Positions 19,519-28,605 of a stretch of 64,000 bases of DNA are shown here, piece by piece. Position numbers and translations under genes: made by a program. Every line of letters starts with the position of its first letter. Position 1 is the first letter of the stretch. The DNA comes from Deltaproteobacteria bacterium. GTDB lineage: Bacteria > Desulfobacterota > Desulfobulbia > Desulfobulbales > SURF-16. The stretch covers positions 51,184 through 115,183 of the forward strand of contig JACRCD010000093.1 of NCBI GenBank assembly GCA_016219175.1, written 5' to 3'. Below the pieces are notes generated by a model that was not told where the DNA came from, did no database searches, and saw nothing but the letters and a program-made list of their open reading frames with translations.

Positions 19519-20795
19519 GCCAACACCTGCCTGATTAATTCAATGTGACGCATACTCACCCCCTGACGGGATTCAACAAATTCCCGGGCCGCCTTGCCTT
19601 TTTCCTTGCGCAACTCCTGATTTCCGAGATACAACCGGATGCCTCGGTAAAGCTCATCTTCCGTGCGGGCCTGAACAGCGCATCCGGCGGAGAGCATATC
19701 TTCTACCACGTCGGCAAAGTCCTCCATGTGAGGCCCGAAAAAAACCGGGGTGCCGAGCACCGCCGGTTCCAGGGGATTGTGTCCCCCTGCCGCAACCAGG
19801 CTGCCGCCGATAAAGGCCAGGTCAGCAAGTCCGTAGAGCCCCGCCAGCTCCCCCATGGTATCAAGAACCAGAACCCGGTCACCGGAACGGAGTCCCGTGC
19901 TCCGGTTTGATGCGGCAAAACCCTGCCGCCGTATGTACTGCAAAACACCAGGAACGCGCTCAATATTTCTGGGAGCAATGATCAAGAAGAGAGACGGACA
20001 CTCCTCAAGCAGTTTCCCGAACACCCGGCCGATGATTTCTTCTTCACCCTCGTGGGTGCTGCCGGCAATCAGCATGATACTGCCCAAGGGGACGCCCAGT
20101 TCCGCGCGGTCGATAATTTTCCGATTGCAGGCGGCAGGCAGCATGGCGTCATATTTCAGATTGCCCAGATACGCCACCTTGTCGGGCCGCAGCCCGAGAC
20201 TGATCATACTGTGCACATCTTCCTGGCGCTGCATGGCCAGAATGGTAAAAGAGTCAAACAGGGGCTGAAAAAATGGCCGCAGAGAGGTATATCTGGTATA
20301 TGATTTTCGCGAGATGCGTCCGTTCACCAGCAGGGCGGGAACATTAGCGGCAGCAAGAACATGCAGAAAGTTGGGCCAGAAATCGGTTTCAATCAGAATA
20401 AAGAGATCGGGCCGCAGCAATTTGACAAAACGGCGCACCACCGGATACGCATCAAGCGGAAAAGGCAGGAATGAGTCAACCGGTAGAGACGGCACTGCCC
20501 GGGCATATCGCTCACCGGACGAGGTGGAGGCGGAAAAGAGCAGAACCGCCTCAGGGAAATGGGACCGCAAGGCGCGGACCAGTGTCACGGCCGAGGCCAC
20601 CTCTCCCACGGACAGGGCATGAATCCAGATACGCGGGCGGCCTGCGGGGATTTTTTCCGCCAGGGCCAAGAGCCCGAAACCCAGCCTTGCCGGAATACGG
20701 GCGCGATATTTGGTCCGGCAGAGCGTAAGCAGGACAAGAAAGGGCCAAAGCAGAACAAGCCCCAAAAGTTGAATCATGTTATAGAGCAAAAGCAT
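19515..20795 (-). CDS. waaA: 3-deoxy-D-manno-octulosonic acid transferase
   Basis: Adds Kdo to the lipid A precursor. The 426-residue protein has an N-terminal membrane anchor, the Kdo-transferase segment IWIHALSVGEVASAVTLVRA near residue 52, ETDFWPNFL near residue 115, and the GT-B donor region with AGSTHEGEEE near residue 248 and GGHNPLEPAVLGTPVFFGPH near residue 345. The start is uncertain: ATG at 20795 and ATG at 20777 are both in frame and neither has a good ribosome site. It leads the waaA-lpxK operon. Confidence 0.95.
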   Translation of the reverse strand: MLLLYNMIQLLGLVLLWPFLVLLTLCRTKYRARIPARLGFGLLALAEKIPAGRPRIWIHALSVGEVASAVTLVRALRSHFPEAVLLFSASTSSGERYARAVPSLPVDSFLPFPLDAYPVVRRFVKLLRPDLFILIETDFWPNFLHVLAAANVPALLVNGRISRKSYTRYTSLRPFFQPLFDSFTILAMQRQEDVHSMISLGLRPDKVAYLGNLKYDAMLPAACNRKIIDRAELGVPLGSIMLIAGSTHEGEEEIIGRVFGKLLEECPSLFLIIAPRNIERVPGVLQYIRRQGFAASNRSTGLRSGDRVLVLDTMGELAGLYGLADLAFIGGSLVAAGGHNPLEPAVLGTPVFFGPHMEDFADVVEDMLSAGCAVQARTEDELYRGIRLYLGNQELRKEKGKAAREFVESRQGVSMRHIELIRQVLA

Positions 20796-20845
20796 GTTAA
20801 AATTGACCAGGCCTCGCAGCGTTTGACTGCAATTATTCGCACATC

Positions 20846-21586
20846 ATGAACATTATTCTCATTGATTCCTCGGAAATAGACAACAACAGGGTTATCCTGC
20901 GTGACCGCCGCGGCGGCCACATCAGAAACGTGCTCGGCGCAGCACCGGGAGACACCCTGCGCACCGGCATCATCAACGGCCCCATGGGCAGCAGCCGGGT
21001 GATCAGCATCAGCGGGCAGAGCGTGGAGCTTGAAACATGCCACAACGGTCCGCCACCGCAACGGCCCGCCACCGATCTGCTTCTGGCCCTGCCCCGCCCC
21101 ATCATGCTGAAAAGAATCTTCTCCCAGGCGGCAACCGTTGGCGTGGGCAGGATCTTTCTCATCAATGCCGCACGGGTGGAAAAGAGTTACTTTTCCGCTT
21201 CGCTGCTGCGGGAGGACAATTTTTATCCGCTGCTGCTGCACGGCCTGGAACAGGCGGTTGATACCATGGTGCCCGAGGTGACGATTCACCCCCGCTTCAA
21301 ACCCTTTGCCGAAGACCTGCTGCCGCGGCTGATCAGCGACTGCCCGGTGCGCCTGGCCGCCCACCCCGGCCCTTTCCCCTCTCTGCCGGAATCTGTCCGC
21401 CTGCCGCTTACGGAAAGGACAATCATCGCCATCGGACCCGAAGGGGGCTGGGTTGATTACGAGATTGAAAAATTTCAGTCCCTGGACTTTCGGGTTTTTG
21501 CCATGGGCTCCCGCATCCTGCGGGTTGACACGGCCGTTCCCGCCCTGCTGGCCCAGCTGGATCTGCTGCGCCGCATCACCTTGTGA
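20846..21586 (+). CDS. rsmE: 16S rRNA (uracil-1498-N3)-methyltransferase
   Basis: Methylates U1498 of 16S rRNA using SAM. The 246-residue protein has the SPOUT-fold trefoil-knot motifs IIAIGPEGGW and MGSRILRVDTAVPALLAQLD near the C-terminus, and a PUA-like N-terminal part (RGGHIRNVLGAAPGD). It is divergent from waaA with a 50-bp gap and its last 11 nt overlap the convergent end of murJ. Confidence 0.94.
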   Translation: MNIILIDSSEIDNNRVILRDRRGGHIRNVLGAAPGDTLRTGIINGPMGSSRVISISGQSVELETCHNGPPPQRPATDLLLALPRPIMLKRIFSQAATVGVGRIFLINAARVEKSYFSASLLREDNFYPLLLHGLEQAVDTMVPEVTIHPRFKPFAEDLLPRLISDCPVRLAAHPGPFPSLPESVRLPLTERTIIAIGPEGGWVDYEIEKFQSLDFRVFAMGSRILRVDTAVPALLAQLDLLRRITL

Positions 21587-23168
21587 GTTTTTGCCTCACC
21601 TTGTCAAGGACCAGGGAAAGCTCCTTTACCTTCAGGAGGTAGAGCAGCAGACCGTAAACCGCTGCCGCCGATGCTATATACACAATAAGTCCGGCGGACT
21701 GCAGTAAAATTGATTGTGAAAATCCGTCCCGGACAAAAAAAAGCAGGATCTTCAGCCAGGCCGACATAACAAGAGAGGCCAGAAGAATCTTGCCGATCCC
21801 CTCAAAGAGATGGGAGAGCGAATAGCCGGCAAGTTTTCTGTAAAGGATAATGCCTAAAAACAGAAAATTGCAGATCATGGCGCCCGAGGTGGAAAGAGCT
21901 ATGGCCCGGTGCTGAAAGGCGTCAATAAAGGATAAAACAAAAACGAGATTGGCCGCCACCGCCAGAAAGCTCGCCACCACGGGAAAACGGGTATCGTTTA
22001 AGGCAAAAAAAACCGGCACCATGATTTTTACGGCTGAATAGGCGAAAAGCCCTACCGCGTAAAAACGCAGGGCCTCGGCGGTCCGCGCCGTATCCAACGC
22101 GGTGAAGGCGCCGTATTCAAAGATGATTTTGATGATCGGCTCCGACAGCAGCCACAATCCGAAACTTGCCGGAATGGTCAGACAGAAGGCCATGATCATG
22201 GACGAGGTGCAGGTTTCGCGCATCTTGTCCACATCCCTGGCCGCTGCATAACGGGAAATGAGCGGCAAACTGGCTATGGAAATGGCCACCCCGAACACCC
22301 CGATGGGCAGCTGCACCAGGCGAAAGGCGTAATTGAGCCAGGAAACGCTTCCTTCAACACATGACGAGGCGAACCGGGTGTTGATGAAGATATTGATCTG
22401 GGTGGCGGACAGACCGATGACAGCCGGCAGCATCAGGCGGACAATGCGCCTGAGTCCCGGGTCCCGCAAATCAAGCCGGGGCGCCAGGATAAAACCCGCC
22501 CTGAGCAGGGCCGGCAGCTGGCAGCCAAGTTGCAGCACGCCGCCGATCAAGGTGCCGAAGGCCATGCCCATGATGGCGGGATAGCCGAACATCGGCAGGA
22601 TAAAGGCCAGACTCACCCCGCCGACGATAGAGCCCATGTTGAAAAAGCTTGAGGCCATGGCCGGCACGAAAAAACGTCCCTTGGTATTGAGCATGCCCAT
22701 CACCACGGCGGACAGGGAGATGAAAAGCAGAAAGGGAAACATGACAATGGTCAGGGTCCTGGTCAGCTCCACCTTGCCCGGGACCTGGACAAATTCGGCA
22801 TCCACCAACAGACGCACCAAGGGACCTGCGAAAACAATGCCGGCCAGGGTGACCAGGCTCAGCAGTATGGCAAAAAAAACCAGCACATTATTGGCCAGCC
22901 GCCAGGTGGCCTTTTCGCCCTTGTTGGCGTCGTAATCGGAAAAGACGGCGACAAAGGCCGAACTGAGCGCCCCCTCGCCAAAAAGATCCCGCAGCAGATT
23001 GGGAATGCGGAAGGCTACGACAAAGGCGTCGTAGGCGTAGCCCGCGCCAAACATCACGGCAAAGACCTGTTCCCGCACCAGGCCGAGCACGCGGCTGCAC
23101 ATGACGGCAATGGAAACGGTGCCTGCGGAGCGGGCGATTCTGCCGGTGTCGGCGGATGCTTTTTTCAT
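21576..23168 (-). CDS. murJ: Lipid II flippase MurJ (MviN family)
   Basis: Moves lipid II across the inner membrane for peptidoglycan synthesis. The 530-residue protein is hydrophobic throughout, with about 14 predicted membrane helices, and carries the family patterns SRVLGLVREQVFAVMFG, AYDAFVVAFRIPNLLRDLFGEG (both shortened here to 20 or fewer) and FMKIL-less but typical VQLPIGVFGVAISIASLPLI. The start overlaps the upstream membrane methyltransferase gene by 4 nt, so the two are co-translated. Confidence 0.95.
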   Translation of the reverse strand: MKKASADTGRIARSAGTVSIAVMCSRVLGLVREQVFAVMFGAGYAYDAFVVAFRIPNLLRDLFGEGALSSAFVAVFSDYDANKGEKATWRLANNVLVFFAILLSLVTLAGIVFAGPLVRLLVDAEFVQVPGKVELTRTLTIVMFPFLLFISLSAVVMGMLNTKGRFFVPAMASSFFNMGSIVGGVSLAFILPMFGYPAIMGMAFGTLIGGVLQLGCQLPALLRAGFILAPRLDLRDPGLRRIVRLMLPAVIGLSATQINIFINTRFASSCVEGSVSWLNYAFRLVQLPIGVFGVAISIASLPLISRYAAARDVDKMRETCTSSMIMAFCLTIPASFGLWLLSEPIIKIIFEYGAFTALDTARTAEALRFYAVGLFAYSAVKIMVPVFFALNDTRFPVVASFLAVAANLVFVLSFIDAFQHRAIALSTSGAMICNFLFLGIILYRKLAGYSLSHLFEGIGKILLASLVMSAWLKILLFFVRDGFSQSILLQSAGLIVYIASAAAVYGLLLYLLKVKELSLVLDKVRQKLTR

Positions 23169-23782
23169 TTTTTCACCTTGAACCGGGGAATCAGCATGGG
23201 CAACCGGTGACGATACTCCGCATAAGGAGCGCCGATTTCAGCAAGAAGCTTCCGCTCCTCAAGAAAAGCGCCCACTACCAAATAGGAAGAGAGGACCATC
23301 TTGCTCGCCAGGGAAACATCCGTTACCGGCCCATAGGCCCAGACCAGGGCGATACCGCCCGAATACCAGGGGTGCCTGACCCCTCCAATGGTATCGACAG
23401 CAAAGACCGGACGGGGAAGAGCGGCACCGGCAAGGTAAGCCTTCACTTGGCTGGAACCAACAAAAAAAGGGAGATCATAACGCCTCAGCCCGGCATATAA
23501 CATATACAATGCATAGGCATAAAGAAGGATTTTTATGCCGATCCACCAACCGGGCCAGGAAAACAGGACAACCTGTTTGAACGAAAACTGCAGGAATAGA
23601 ACCGGGACAAGAGTGGCAAGGCTGATGCCGTTAAAAAAAACACGATACCAGCCCCCCACAAAACGTTCCCCGAGCCGAGACCGGCAGGCCGCCATCCACC
23701 AGCGGGAAATTAGCAGACTATGCAGAAAACACCAGAGCAGCCAGACAAGGGCAACCTCTATCCGCGGAGCAAGTCCGGTCAT
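23165..23782 (-). CDS. Membrane methyltransferase-like protein (PEMT/ICMT superfamily)
   Basis: Several membrane helices are followed by the C-terminal signature of isoprenylcysteine/phospholipid methyltransferase-like proteins: GGVRHPWYSGG, then FLEERKLLAEIGAPYAEYRH and a terminal Pro-rich strand. These relatives methylate lipids or isoprenoids with SAM. I start at the ATG 23782 (205 residues); the frame is open to a GTG at 23872, which would add 30 residues without obvious homology. It sits immediately before murJ. Substrate unknown. Confidence 0.75.
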   Translation of the reverse strand: MTGLAPRIEVALVWLLWCFLHSLLISRWWMAACRSRLGERFVGGWYRVFFNGISLATLVPVLFLQFSFKQVVLFSWPGWWIGIKILLYAYALYMLYAGLRRYDLPFFVGSSQVKAYLAGAALPRPVFAVDTIGGVRHPWYSGGIALVWAYGPVTDVSLASKMVLSSYLVVGAFLEERKLLAEIGAPYAEYRHRLPMLIPRFKVKK

Positions 23783-23903
23783 GACGACTGATTGGCCATT
23801 TGCCTTTTCCCTCCAGTTATCCGGGGTATCAAGGACAAGGCGGAAGGTATGAATGAGCAGAGTTGCTGTCACTTCCGCCTTCCGCCTTGCATCAGCTATA
23901 ATT

Positions 23904-25376
23904 TCAAATTATCGGTTTCATGGCGCTCATGTACGAACGGAGCTCCTCGCCGATCATTTCCACCCCGGTATAGCGGATCGCCTCATTGGCCCTGATCAGG
24001 GCGATATTGTCAACGCCGTTATCCTTGACCACAAGACCTCGGCCTATGACATCAGTGTCGATCTTCTTCATGAAATCGGCAAGCAAGGGGATGGCCGACT
24101 GGGTGAACAGATAGCAACCGTACTCAGCCGTATCGGAGATGACCACGTTCATCTCGTAAAGCTTCTTACGGGCAATGGTGTTAGCAATCAGCGGTACCTC
24201 ATGCAGGGATTCGTAGTAGGCGGACTCATCCTTGATGCCGGCGGAAACCATGGTGTCAAAGGCCAGTTCCACCCCGGCCTTGACCATGGCTACCATGAGA
24301 ATCCCATTGTCAAAATGCTCCTGCTCCGGGATGGCCGCGCTCCTGCTCTCGGATTTCTCGAAAGCGGTCTCTCCTGTATCGTGCCGCCATTTCAGCAGAT
24401 TTGCATCATTGTTTGCCCAGTCCTCCATCATGGTCCTGGAAAAATAACCGGACATGATGTCGTCCATGTGTTTTTCAAAAAGAGGTTGGAGGATCGCCTT
24501 CAGTTGATCGGCCAGTATGACGGCCTTGATTTTGGCCGGATTGGACAGACGGTCCATCATATTGGTGATGCCGCCGTGTTTTAAGGCCTCGGTTATGGTT
24601 TCCCAGCCATACTGGATAAGTCTGGAGGCGTAACCTGCCTCAATGCCCTTCTCGATCATCTTGTCATGGCAGAGCAGGGAACCGACCTGCAGCATGCCGC
24701 ACAGGATAGTCTGCTCACCCATCAGGTCGGATTTTACCTCGGCGATAAACGAGGACTGCAATACTCCGGCCCGGTCAGCGCCGGTGCCGCAGGCATAGGC
24801 CTTGGCGATTTCCCAGCCCTCGCCCTTCGGATCATTCTCGCGGTGCACGGCGATCAGGGTCGGCACCCCGAAGCCTCGCTTGTATTCTTCCCGCACCTCG
24901 GTGCCGGGCGACTTCGGCGCCACCATGACGACGGTCAGATCCTTGCGGATCCGCATGCCCTCTTCAACAATATTAAAGCCGTGGGAATAGGAGAGACACG
25001 CCCCGTTCTTCATGAGCGGCATGACCGCCGTGACCACGCCGGTGTGCTGTTTGTCCGGGGTCAGATTGATGACCAGATCAGCGGACGGCACCAGCTCCTC
25101 AAAGGTGCCGACCCGGAAACCGTTGCCCGTGGCGTTCTGCCAGGACTTGCGCTTCTCACTGATCGCCGCGGCCCGCAGGGCATAGGAGACGTCAAGGCCG
25201 CTGTCCCGCAGATTAAGTCCCTGATGCAGACCTTGGGCTCCGCAGCCGAGAATGACGATTTTTTTTCCTTTCAAGACCTCGACGCCGTTGAATTCCGAGG
25301 CGTCCATGAAACGGCATTGTCCGAGTTCCTCCAGCTGAATACGTAAAGGCAATGTGTTGAAATAGTTCTGGGCCAT
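23904..25376 (-). CDS. ilvC: Ketol-acid reductoisomerase, class II (long form)
   Basis: Converts acetolactate or acetohydroxybutyrate to the dihydroxy acids of valine and isoleucine synthesis using NADPH and Mg2+. At 490 residues it is the long enterobacterial-type enzyme with a duplicated C-terminal knotted domain, rather than the 330-residue class I form. The Rossmann motif [18 protein letters not shown] (near 45) and [15 protein letters not shown] (near 150) are visible. AAGGAGAAAAAC precedes the ATG. It is divergent from an IlvY-type regulator, as in Escherichia coli, with a copy of the dispersed element between them. Confidence 0.97.
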   Translation of the reverse strand: MAQNYFNTLPLRIQLEELGQCRFMDASEFNGVEVLKGKKIVILGCGAQGLHQGLNLRDSGLDVSYALRAAAISEKRKSWQNATGNGFRVGTFEELVPSADLVINLTPDKQHTGVVTAVMPLMKNGACLSYSHGFNIVEEGMRIRKDLTVVMVAPKSPGTEVREEYKRGFGVPTLIAVHRENDPKGEGWEIAKAYACGTGADRAGVLQSSFIAEVKSDLMGEQTILCGMLQVGSLLCHDKMIEKGIEAGYASRLIQYGWETITEALKHGGITNMMDRLSNPAKIKAVILADQLKAILQPLFEKHMDDIMSGYFSRTMMEDWANNDANLLKWRHDTGETAFEKSESRSAAIPEQEHFDNGILMVAMVKAGVELAFDTMVSAGIKDESAYYESLHEVPLIANTIARKKLYEMNVVISDTAEYGCYLFTQSAIPLLADFMKKIDTDVIGRGLVVKDNGVDNIALIRANEAIRYTGVEMIGEELRSYMSAMKPII

Positions 25377-25394
25377 GTTTTTCTCCTTGAAAAT

Positions 25395-25557
25395 TGATGG
25401 CGTCGTAAAAAATCCGATCTACTGCGTTGCAGCGCATTTTTGTTCGTTCGGCATAACACAAGTATAGCCTCGCTCTCAAAAATACACTACGCCTTGCATA
25501 TCGAATTTTGTTACTTAGCCATCCGGGCTTTGTCGCCGACTTTTTACGAGTTCATCA
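25395..25557 (+). repeat. Dispersed 163-bp palindrome-ended element, copy B (best preserved)
   Basis: Ends are TGATGGCGTCGTAAAAA and TTTTTACGAGTTCATCA, which are imperfect inverted repeats (TGATG-4-CGTAAAAA). The interior includes CTACTGCG, TTCGTTCGGCATA, GTATAGCC and TTAGCCATCCGGGCTTTGTC shared with the other copies. It occupies most of the ilvC-ilvY divergent region and begins 18 bp from the ilvC start codon, so it must separate the ilvC ribosome site from any distal promoter. Confidence 0.95.
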
Positions 25558-25691
25558 AAATTCATTTGTTTTTCATGTTGTTGCTTGTTTTTCAGCTTAC
25601 CATTGATTTTTATTGCGTAAAGTGATTTATTCGCTATGCTATATTGCAGATTTTGAAACATAAGAAAATAGCCCGAGCAGCCAGACAAACC

Positions 25692-26606
25692 ATGAACATC
25701 CAGGAACTTAAGATATTCAAACATCTGGCCTCCAGCCTGCATTTCGGCCGGACCAGCCAAGCCTGCAACATAACCCCCTCGGCCCTGACCCGCACCATCC
25801 AACGCCTTGAAGAGGAGGCGGGCAAAAAGCTCTTCATCCGCGACAATCGTTCCGTCTCTTTAACCCGGGCGGGCATCCGCTTCAGAGCCTACGCGGAAGA
25901 AATGATAAAAAACTGGCGCAAACTGCAGAATGATCTGTCAATCGATGAAGAAATCCTGCGGGGGGAAATTTCCCTGTACTGTTCGGTAACCGCCGTCTAC
26001 AGCATTCTGCTCCCCATGTTGAAGAGATACCGGAAACTGTATCCCGAGGTGCATATCAACCTGCAGACCGGCGATGCGGCCAACGCCCTGCAGAAACTGC
26101 TGAATGGCGAGGCTGATGTGGCAATCGCCGCCCTGCCGGAAAAATTCCCGGCAGGGCTTGAATTCATCACAATGATTGAAACTCCCCTGGTCTTTATCGC
26201 CCCGGCCCATGCCGATAAAGAATTTATGTCTGACGGCCCATCAATAGACTGGCGGACAACTCCCATGATCATGGCCGAACGCGGCCTGGGCCGTCAGCGC
26301 CTTGACAGCTGGTTTAAAGACCATGACATCCAGCCGAACATCTATGCCCAGGTGGCGGGCAACGAGGCCATCATTGCCATGGTCAGTCTCGGCTGCGGCA
26401 TAGGCGTTGTGCCCAGGCTTGTGCTCGACCTGAGCCCCATGCGGAACCAGGTAAGCACCATGGCGGTTTCCCCTGAGCTCGCGCCTTTTCGTGTCGGGGT
26501 CGGTACATTCCAGAAAAACATGGCCAATTCGACGGTGCAGGCCTTCTGGCGTATCGCCAGCCAGCAGGCAACGGAAGCCAAGGATGCGGTGGCCAAGCAG
26601 AAATAG
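25692..26606 (+). CDS. ilvY: LysR-family regulator IlvY
   Basis: Inducer-responsive activator expected to control ilvC. The winged HTH spans residues 1-60 (NIQELKIFKHLASSLHFGRT at the start, then SALTRTIQRLEEEAGKKLF), followed by a two-lobe inducer-binding domain that contains the IlvY-type GLGRQRLDSWFKDHDIQPNI segment. I use the ATG at 25692 since LysR proteins start with this motif; a TTG 48 bp upstream is in frame. The divergent position to ilvC supports the name. The gene is complete at 304 residues. Confidence 0.9.
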   Translation: MNIQELKIFKHLASSLHFGRTSQACNITPSALTRTIQRLEEEAGKKLFIRDNRSVSLTRAGIRFRAYAEEMIKNWRKLQNDLSIDEEILRGEISLYCSVTAVYSILLPMLKRYRKLYPEVHINLQTGDAANALQKLLNGEADVAIAALPEKFPAGLEFITMIETPLVFIAPAHADKEFMSDGPSIDWRTTPMIMAERGLGRQRLDSWFKDHDIQPNIYAQVAGNEAIIAMVSLGCGIGVVPRLVLDLSPMRNQVSTMAVSPELAPFRVGVGTFQKNMANSTVQAFWRIASQQATEAKDAVAKQK

Positions 26607-26688
26607 TAATATTTGCCGAACAGTTATTCTTTTTTTGTTCTGCCTGCTGAAATGGTGTATAGATTAATCATGATGATGTTTTCAGTCG

Positions 26689-27519
26689 ATGAAATCCCTG
26701 TGCCGCACCCATAATGAGCATCAGCGCGTGATACGTCTTCTTTATCTCGTTCTGTTTCTTGTTTTATTGCGTCCCGTGCCCTGCTCGGCCTCGGAACCGG
26801 TGGACTTCTATTTTTACTTTCCTGACTCGTCCCAGGTCAACCTCTCCCATCTCAAGCGCGAGATGGACAGATTTCTGTCACAGGCAGGTTTATCCGCCCG
26901 TTTCCAACCCTTTGCCCATAAAATTGATTTTGACAACACCCTGAAAAGCAGCCGCCCTGCCCTGGTTTTTCTGCCTGAATGGTATTATCGCTGCCATGGC
27001 AGGGAGCTGGGGCTCATTCCGCTGTTAACCCCGCTTCGCCAAGGCCGGCCGGATTACACCAAGCTTCTGCTGGTACGCAAGAACGCACCATGGAGGCTTG
27101 CTGACTTTTCCGGACGCACCGTGGCCATGACCACCATGGGATCCGACAGCGGAGAGACGATGAACCGGCCGCTGTTCAACGGCAAAAAGGTTGATCTCCT
27201 GAAAAATCATATCGTTAATATTTCCAAGGACGCCGACGCCTTCTTCGCCGTGGCCCTCGGCCATGTTGATGCGGCCCTGGTGGGCAGGGATACCCTGTCG
27301 ACGGTTGGCAAACTGGACACAAAGCTTGTTGAGATGCTGGAACCCCTGATCGAATCAAATCCCATACCCATGCCTCTGCTGTGCATGGTGGCCGGCAGGC
27401 TGGATCCGGCGAACATTGAACTGGTTAAAAAAATATTTATGGCGCAGAATGGGGGATCACCCTCCCCCGCAATCATGGAGATGCTGCATATCGATGGCTG
27501 GCAAACTCTTTCCAATTAA
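26689..27519 (+). CDS. Periplasmic PhnD/SsuA/transferrin-family substrate-binding protein
   Basis: An N-terminal signal peptide (hydrophobic stretch around residues 15-33, ending PCSAS) is followed by a 240-residue PhnD-like domain: VKLLLVRKN-type strand near 115, DFSGRTVAMTTMGSDSGETM near 128, and FFAVALGHVDAALVGRD near 175. No permease or ATPase gene is near, which suggests a sensory or accessory binding role rather than import by a full ABC transporter. It overlaps the next gene by 26 nt. The ligand is unknown. Confidence 0.8.
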   Translation: MKSLCRTHNEHQRVIRLLYLVLFLVLLRPVPCSASEPVDFYFYFPDSSQVNLSHLKREMDRFLSQAGLSARFQPFAHKIDFDNTLKSSRPALVFLPEWYYRCHGRELGLIPLLTPLRQGRPDYTKLLLVRKNAPWRLADFSGRTVAMTTMGSDSGETMNRPLFNGKKVDLLKNHIVNISKDADAFFAVALGHVDAALVGRDTLSTVGKLDTKLVEMLEPLIESNPIPMPLLCMVAGRLDPANIELVKKIFMAQNGGSPSPAIMEMLHIDGWQTLSN

Positions 27520-28432
27520 AATTTTAATCGGGCTGACGCTGATTCTGCTTTTTCCTTCGGCAGTATTGGCCCAGCAGGTGGCTGTATTGCTCAGCGATAC
27601 AGAGCAGGCCTACCTGAGACCGGTCAGCGCCTTCAGCAATGAGATCGGCGCGGAGGTGCGGATTTATAATCTGCAGGGCGATATTCACCGCGATCCGCAG
27701 CTGATGGACCGGTTGCTGGCCAGCCGCCCCGGTCTGATTTTCGCCCTCGGCGCCAAAGCGGCCTATGCCGCCAAACTGTGGACCCAGCAACACCAGGAAA
27801 TTCCGGTTATCTTCGCCATGGTCTTTAACTGGCAGAAGTATAACCTCATCAACGGCCAGGATAATATGGCGGGCATTGCCTCGGAGGTAGCGCCGGGTAT
27901 TCAGTTTCTCAACCTGAGCATGCTTGTCCCAACAGCCCGCCGCATAGGGATAATCTACAGCCCGGAACACTCGAAGGAAATTGTGGTCCAGGCCAGGGAG
28001 GCGGCGGCCATGCTCAACCTGGAACTGCGGGAACACCAGATCAGCTCCCCGGAAGAGTTCAAGAGCGCCTATCGCCAGCTTTCCGGCCAGGTTGATAGTT
28101 TCTGGCTTCTTAACGATCCCTTTACCTACACGGTGGGAAACATGGACTGGATGAAGGACCGGTGTATCAAGGACCGCCTGGTCTGCGTCGGCCAGGGCTC
28201 CAATCTGGCGGAGATCGGCATGATGCTGTCAGTCTTGCCCGATATCGACAATATCGGCACCCAGGCGGCCTCCATGGCCAGAAACATCATGCAGCGGGGC
28301 CAGCTGCCCAAGGATATCAGGGTAATGGAGCCGCTCGGCACCCGCATCCTGCTCAATCAGCGCACCGCGGAACGCATCGGTGTTCCTCTCAGCGCCCAGG
28401 CCCTGGGCATGGCTACCGAAGTGGTGGAGTAG
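27494..28432 (+). CDS. ABC-type substrate-binding protein, TrpX/PF04392-like
   Basis: A signal peptide (about residues 1-26, ending VLAQQ) leads a two-lobe binding protein of the ABC_sub_bind family, with ADGLV-type segments such as GLIFALGAKAAYAAKLW, PVIFAMVFNW and GIIYSPEHSKEIVVQAREAA. I start at ATG 27494, where the signal peptide begins; the frame is open 78 nt further upstream inside the preceding gene. Two binding proteins of different families in overlapping genes, with no permease, is unusual and recurs near orphan kinases in related bacteria, as far as I recall. The stop is followed at once by a copy of the dispersed element. Confidence 0.8.
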   Translation: MAGKLFPIKILIGLTLILLFPSAVLAQQVAVLLSDTEQAYLRPVSAFSNEIGAEVRIYNLQGDIHRDPQLMDRLLASRPGLIFALGAKAAYAAKLWTQQHQEIPVIFAMVFNWQKYNLINGQDNMAGIASEVAPGIQFLNLSMLVPTARRIGIIYSPEHSKEIVVQAREAAAMLNLELREHQISSPEEFKSAYRQLSGQVDSFWLLNDPFTYTVGNMDWMKDRCIKDRLVCVGQGSNLAEIGMMLSVLPDIDNIGTQAASMARNIMQRGQLPKDIRVMEPLGTRILLNQRTAERIGVPLSAQALGMATEVVE

Positions 28433-28438
28433 TCTCAG

Positions 28439-28605
28439 ACATCAGCTTTGACGGTCTCGCTCATGCCCCTTGGTAGATGGCTAAGCACAAAAGTTCGATA
28501 TACAAGGCGCAGAGTTTTTTTCAGGGGCTCGGCTATACATAAGCTATGTCGAGGTCCTGTAAAAAAACTGCAACGCAGTAGATCGGACTTTTTGCGACGC
28601 CATCA
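28439..28605 (-). repeat. Dispersed palindrome-ended element, copy C (inverted, diverged)
   Basis: On the minus strand it starts TGATGGCGTCGCAAAAA and continues CCGATCTACTGCGTTGCAG, then diverges in the centre, and resumes with GCGCCTTGTATATCGAACTT and GCTTAGCCATC. The right end past 28474 is poorly conserved. Its first three bases are the TGA stop codon of the TPP enzyme gene. Confidence 0.8.

Noticed and set aside
24666..25346. A 226-codon plus-strand open frame opposite ilvC
   Set aside because: Lies wholly within ilvC in antisense and shows no family motifs.
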